Assembly: GCA_036571765.1 (NCBI GenBank)
Contig: BROE01000025.1
Span: 4,348,222 to 4,412,221, forward strand
Source: Plecoglossus altivelis
Lineage: Eukaryota > Chordata > Actinopteri > Osmeriformes > Plecoglossidae
Length of the DNA stretch: 64,000 nt
Reading direction: 5' to 3'
In this document: one piece after another, positions 62,401-64,000 of the stretch
Position numbering within the stretch: position 1 is the stretch's first letter
How the letters are laid out: every line of letters starts with the position of its first letter
Position numbers and translations under genes: made by a program
The notes under the pieces: model-generated
The model's database searches: none
Told to the model about the DNA's origin: nothing
Seen by the model: the letters and a program-made list of their open reading frames with translations, nothing else

Positions 62401-64000
62401 TTACAGATAAGACAGATGTGATATCAATACATATGACATACTACACATGTGCGTGTATGTTAGGAGACCTCACACCTGCTATATTTAATTTTTTTATTTT
62501 TATACTAAATAAGAAAATCTTTAAAATAACATAACATTATACATTTAGTGATATCACCAGACGTAATCAAAACTGAAATAAATAAGAAGTTATATTTCAC
62601 TACAGTAAGCCTCCAAAAGAGGATCACAGAATGATTGTGATAACGTGTTACTACTTTGTATACAAAAAAACAATGACCCGTGAAACTGCTTCCATTTCCA
62701 GATCCTCCTACTAATCTGGAAAGTGTGCTTGCATAACTATTCATTTTCTTTTCGCTCTCTTTGTCTGGCAAGAGGTTCAGATCCTCCTTAGCAAGCAAGT
62801 GACAGTGTTGAGGCCTCAACTGATCTACTGCTGTTGATGCACAGCTGAGAGCAAGCTTGCTCAGCATATCTTAAAGTGAGAGCGTTTCCTTCTTCTCCTT
62901 TGGAGGGAATCGTGGATTTGAAGTCCGGACGGACAATCCATGTCAGAGTACGAAACTTCAGGCAGTCCTCCAGGCCTCACGCATCCAAAAGGAAAGGAGA
63001 AGAAGTGACATTTCCTTGACAAGGATATCATCTTAGCACGGGCCACAACTGTTCTATGCCTACTTTCTGGTAGGGAGAACTTGACCGTACATTTTATTTT
63101 GAGATGGAAGGTTGCTGGAAAAAATTCCTTACTTTTTACTTAAGTTAATTTTTAAAACATCAATATTCTAATTCTTTCTTCAGATGTTGATTATGATTAT
63201 TACAGTAACATTTGATTTGAGAATTTGCCTGACTAACATACCGTTAATTTTCCTCTCAGTCCTCCCTTTTTTCCTGGAACACATGTTACTGCTGAATATC
63301 ATGTGAACGTGAGCAGCTTATGAGCTTAGCGCTTCACAGGAATGAATTAACAATATGTGCCATAAAATCAATTACATTAGACAATTGAGGAAACGTGTAC
63401 ATGTGGTTGAATGTCCGCATAAATTCTTTCGCAGGCTTCCACTGTACAAACAATAAGGGGTGTCATGACTCCAGATGGCTGTGAAGAAGGCCATCTAATT
63501 ATTTACATTCTGATTGCTGCCATCCCTTAACTGACAGACAATGATGGATGACCCCCGTGTCCTTCCGGAGTGACCTTATTAAACCCTACCACAGCGGGCA
63601 TCTGGGAATCACCAATGCAGTGTTGAAACCCTTGGTAGGAAGAGTCATCATGCAAGTGAAAGTACCAGATGACATCCGACAAAATATTTAAATCTATGCT
63701 GTTTTCTACAAAGCTACATACAAAAGTACATAATATGCAGGTATCCAACAAAGATCTGAGATCCACAATAAAATGTCATGATGTACATCACTGATACATT
63801 TACATCATGTCATCAAAACCAAATTGAATACAGAATTTCCATGTTGCCAATTTTGGCAGAAAAACATTACAATTTCTTTGGAAATTACACTGTGAAACCA
63901 ATTTGACTACATCTTATTTAACATTTCATCTTGTCTATCTGTGGTCTCCTACCCATTCTTGGTGTTGTCCTACTAGCTAGCAGTCCTCAGTGTATCTTCT
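59420..64000. other. Intergenic region upstream of rtn4r
   Basis: No recognisable coding exon on either strand. The contents are a pyrimidine tract (about 61,607-61,685), AT-rich sequence at 62,000-62,600 and 63,150-63,900, and a compact stretch at about 60,500-60,790 with several TAAT cores that could be regulatory. A CTTCTTCTCCTTT inverted pair flanks about 62,889-63,008, with no further transposon signs. Confidence 0.6.

Noticed and set aside
62861..63046. Open stretch on both strands near 62.9 kb, considered as a terminal exon
   Set aside because: No homologous family recognised and no convincing acceptor. A CTTCTTCTCCTTT inverted pair suggests repeat-related sequence instead.
1..64000. 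CRISPR arrays, bacterial operons, phage or retroviral genes
   Set aside because: No spaced direct-repeat array, no gag/pol-like ORF and no LTR pair seen. The tandem repeats present are ordinary vertebrate micro- and minisatellites.

Overview
The window looks like nuclear DNA from a ray-finned (teleost) fish. It holds one vertebrate gene split by a large intron in long non-coding flanks. It carries short non-autonomous DNA-transposon remnants whose ends resemble families abundant in fish genomes, many di- and tetranucleotide microsatellites, and long purine/pyrimidine tracts. There is no bacterial-type gene packing. I cannot name the species.

The only protein-coding gene I can support is rtn4r, the Nogo-66 receptor NgR1, on the minus strand. 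Its main coding exon is 31149-32527. The start codon is in a separate 22-nt coding exon at 58688-58709. A 26,160-bp intron (32528-58687) separates them, with a GTGAGTA donor and a pyrimidine-rich TCTCCAG acceptor. Joining the exons gives an uninterrupted 466-residue precursor: signal peptide, LRRNT, about eight leucine-rich repeats, LRRCT, a stalk with the Cys335-Cys336 pair, and a C-terminal hydrophobic tail typical of GPI-anchored proteins. The 3' UTR probably ends at the polyadenylation signal at 30481-30486. A CpG-rich region at about 58710-59420 is the likely 5' UTR and promoter.

Layout: 1-30,460 lies downstream of rtn4r and has no recognisable coding gene. It holds a (CTGC)n microsatellite, a G-quadruplex-prone GGGT tract, a 13-bp perfect hairpin, a CpG patch ending in a consensus splice donor at about 19.15 kb (minus strand), and a hAT-like MITE at 27.0 kb. 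The large intron (32.5-58.7 kb) contains several minisatellites (50-bp, 41-bp, 20-bp, 15-bp and about 52-bp units), microsatellites, long purine tracts, a perfect 16-bp-arm hairpin at 48.5 kb, a foldback MITE at 52.7 kb and two CpG-rich patches. From 59.4 kb to the end is upstream intergenic sequence with no recognisable gene.

I did not find a convincing new multi-gene biological system. The observations most worth checking are the 22-nt start exon 26 kb away, the (CT)n tract next to its partner acceptor, the candidate minus-strand first exon at 19.15 kb, and the CpG-dense patch inside the intron at 50.6 kb.
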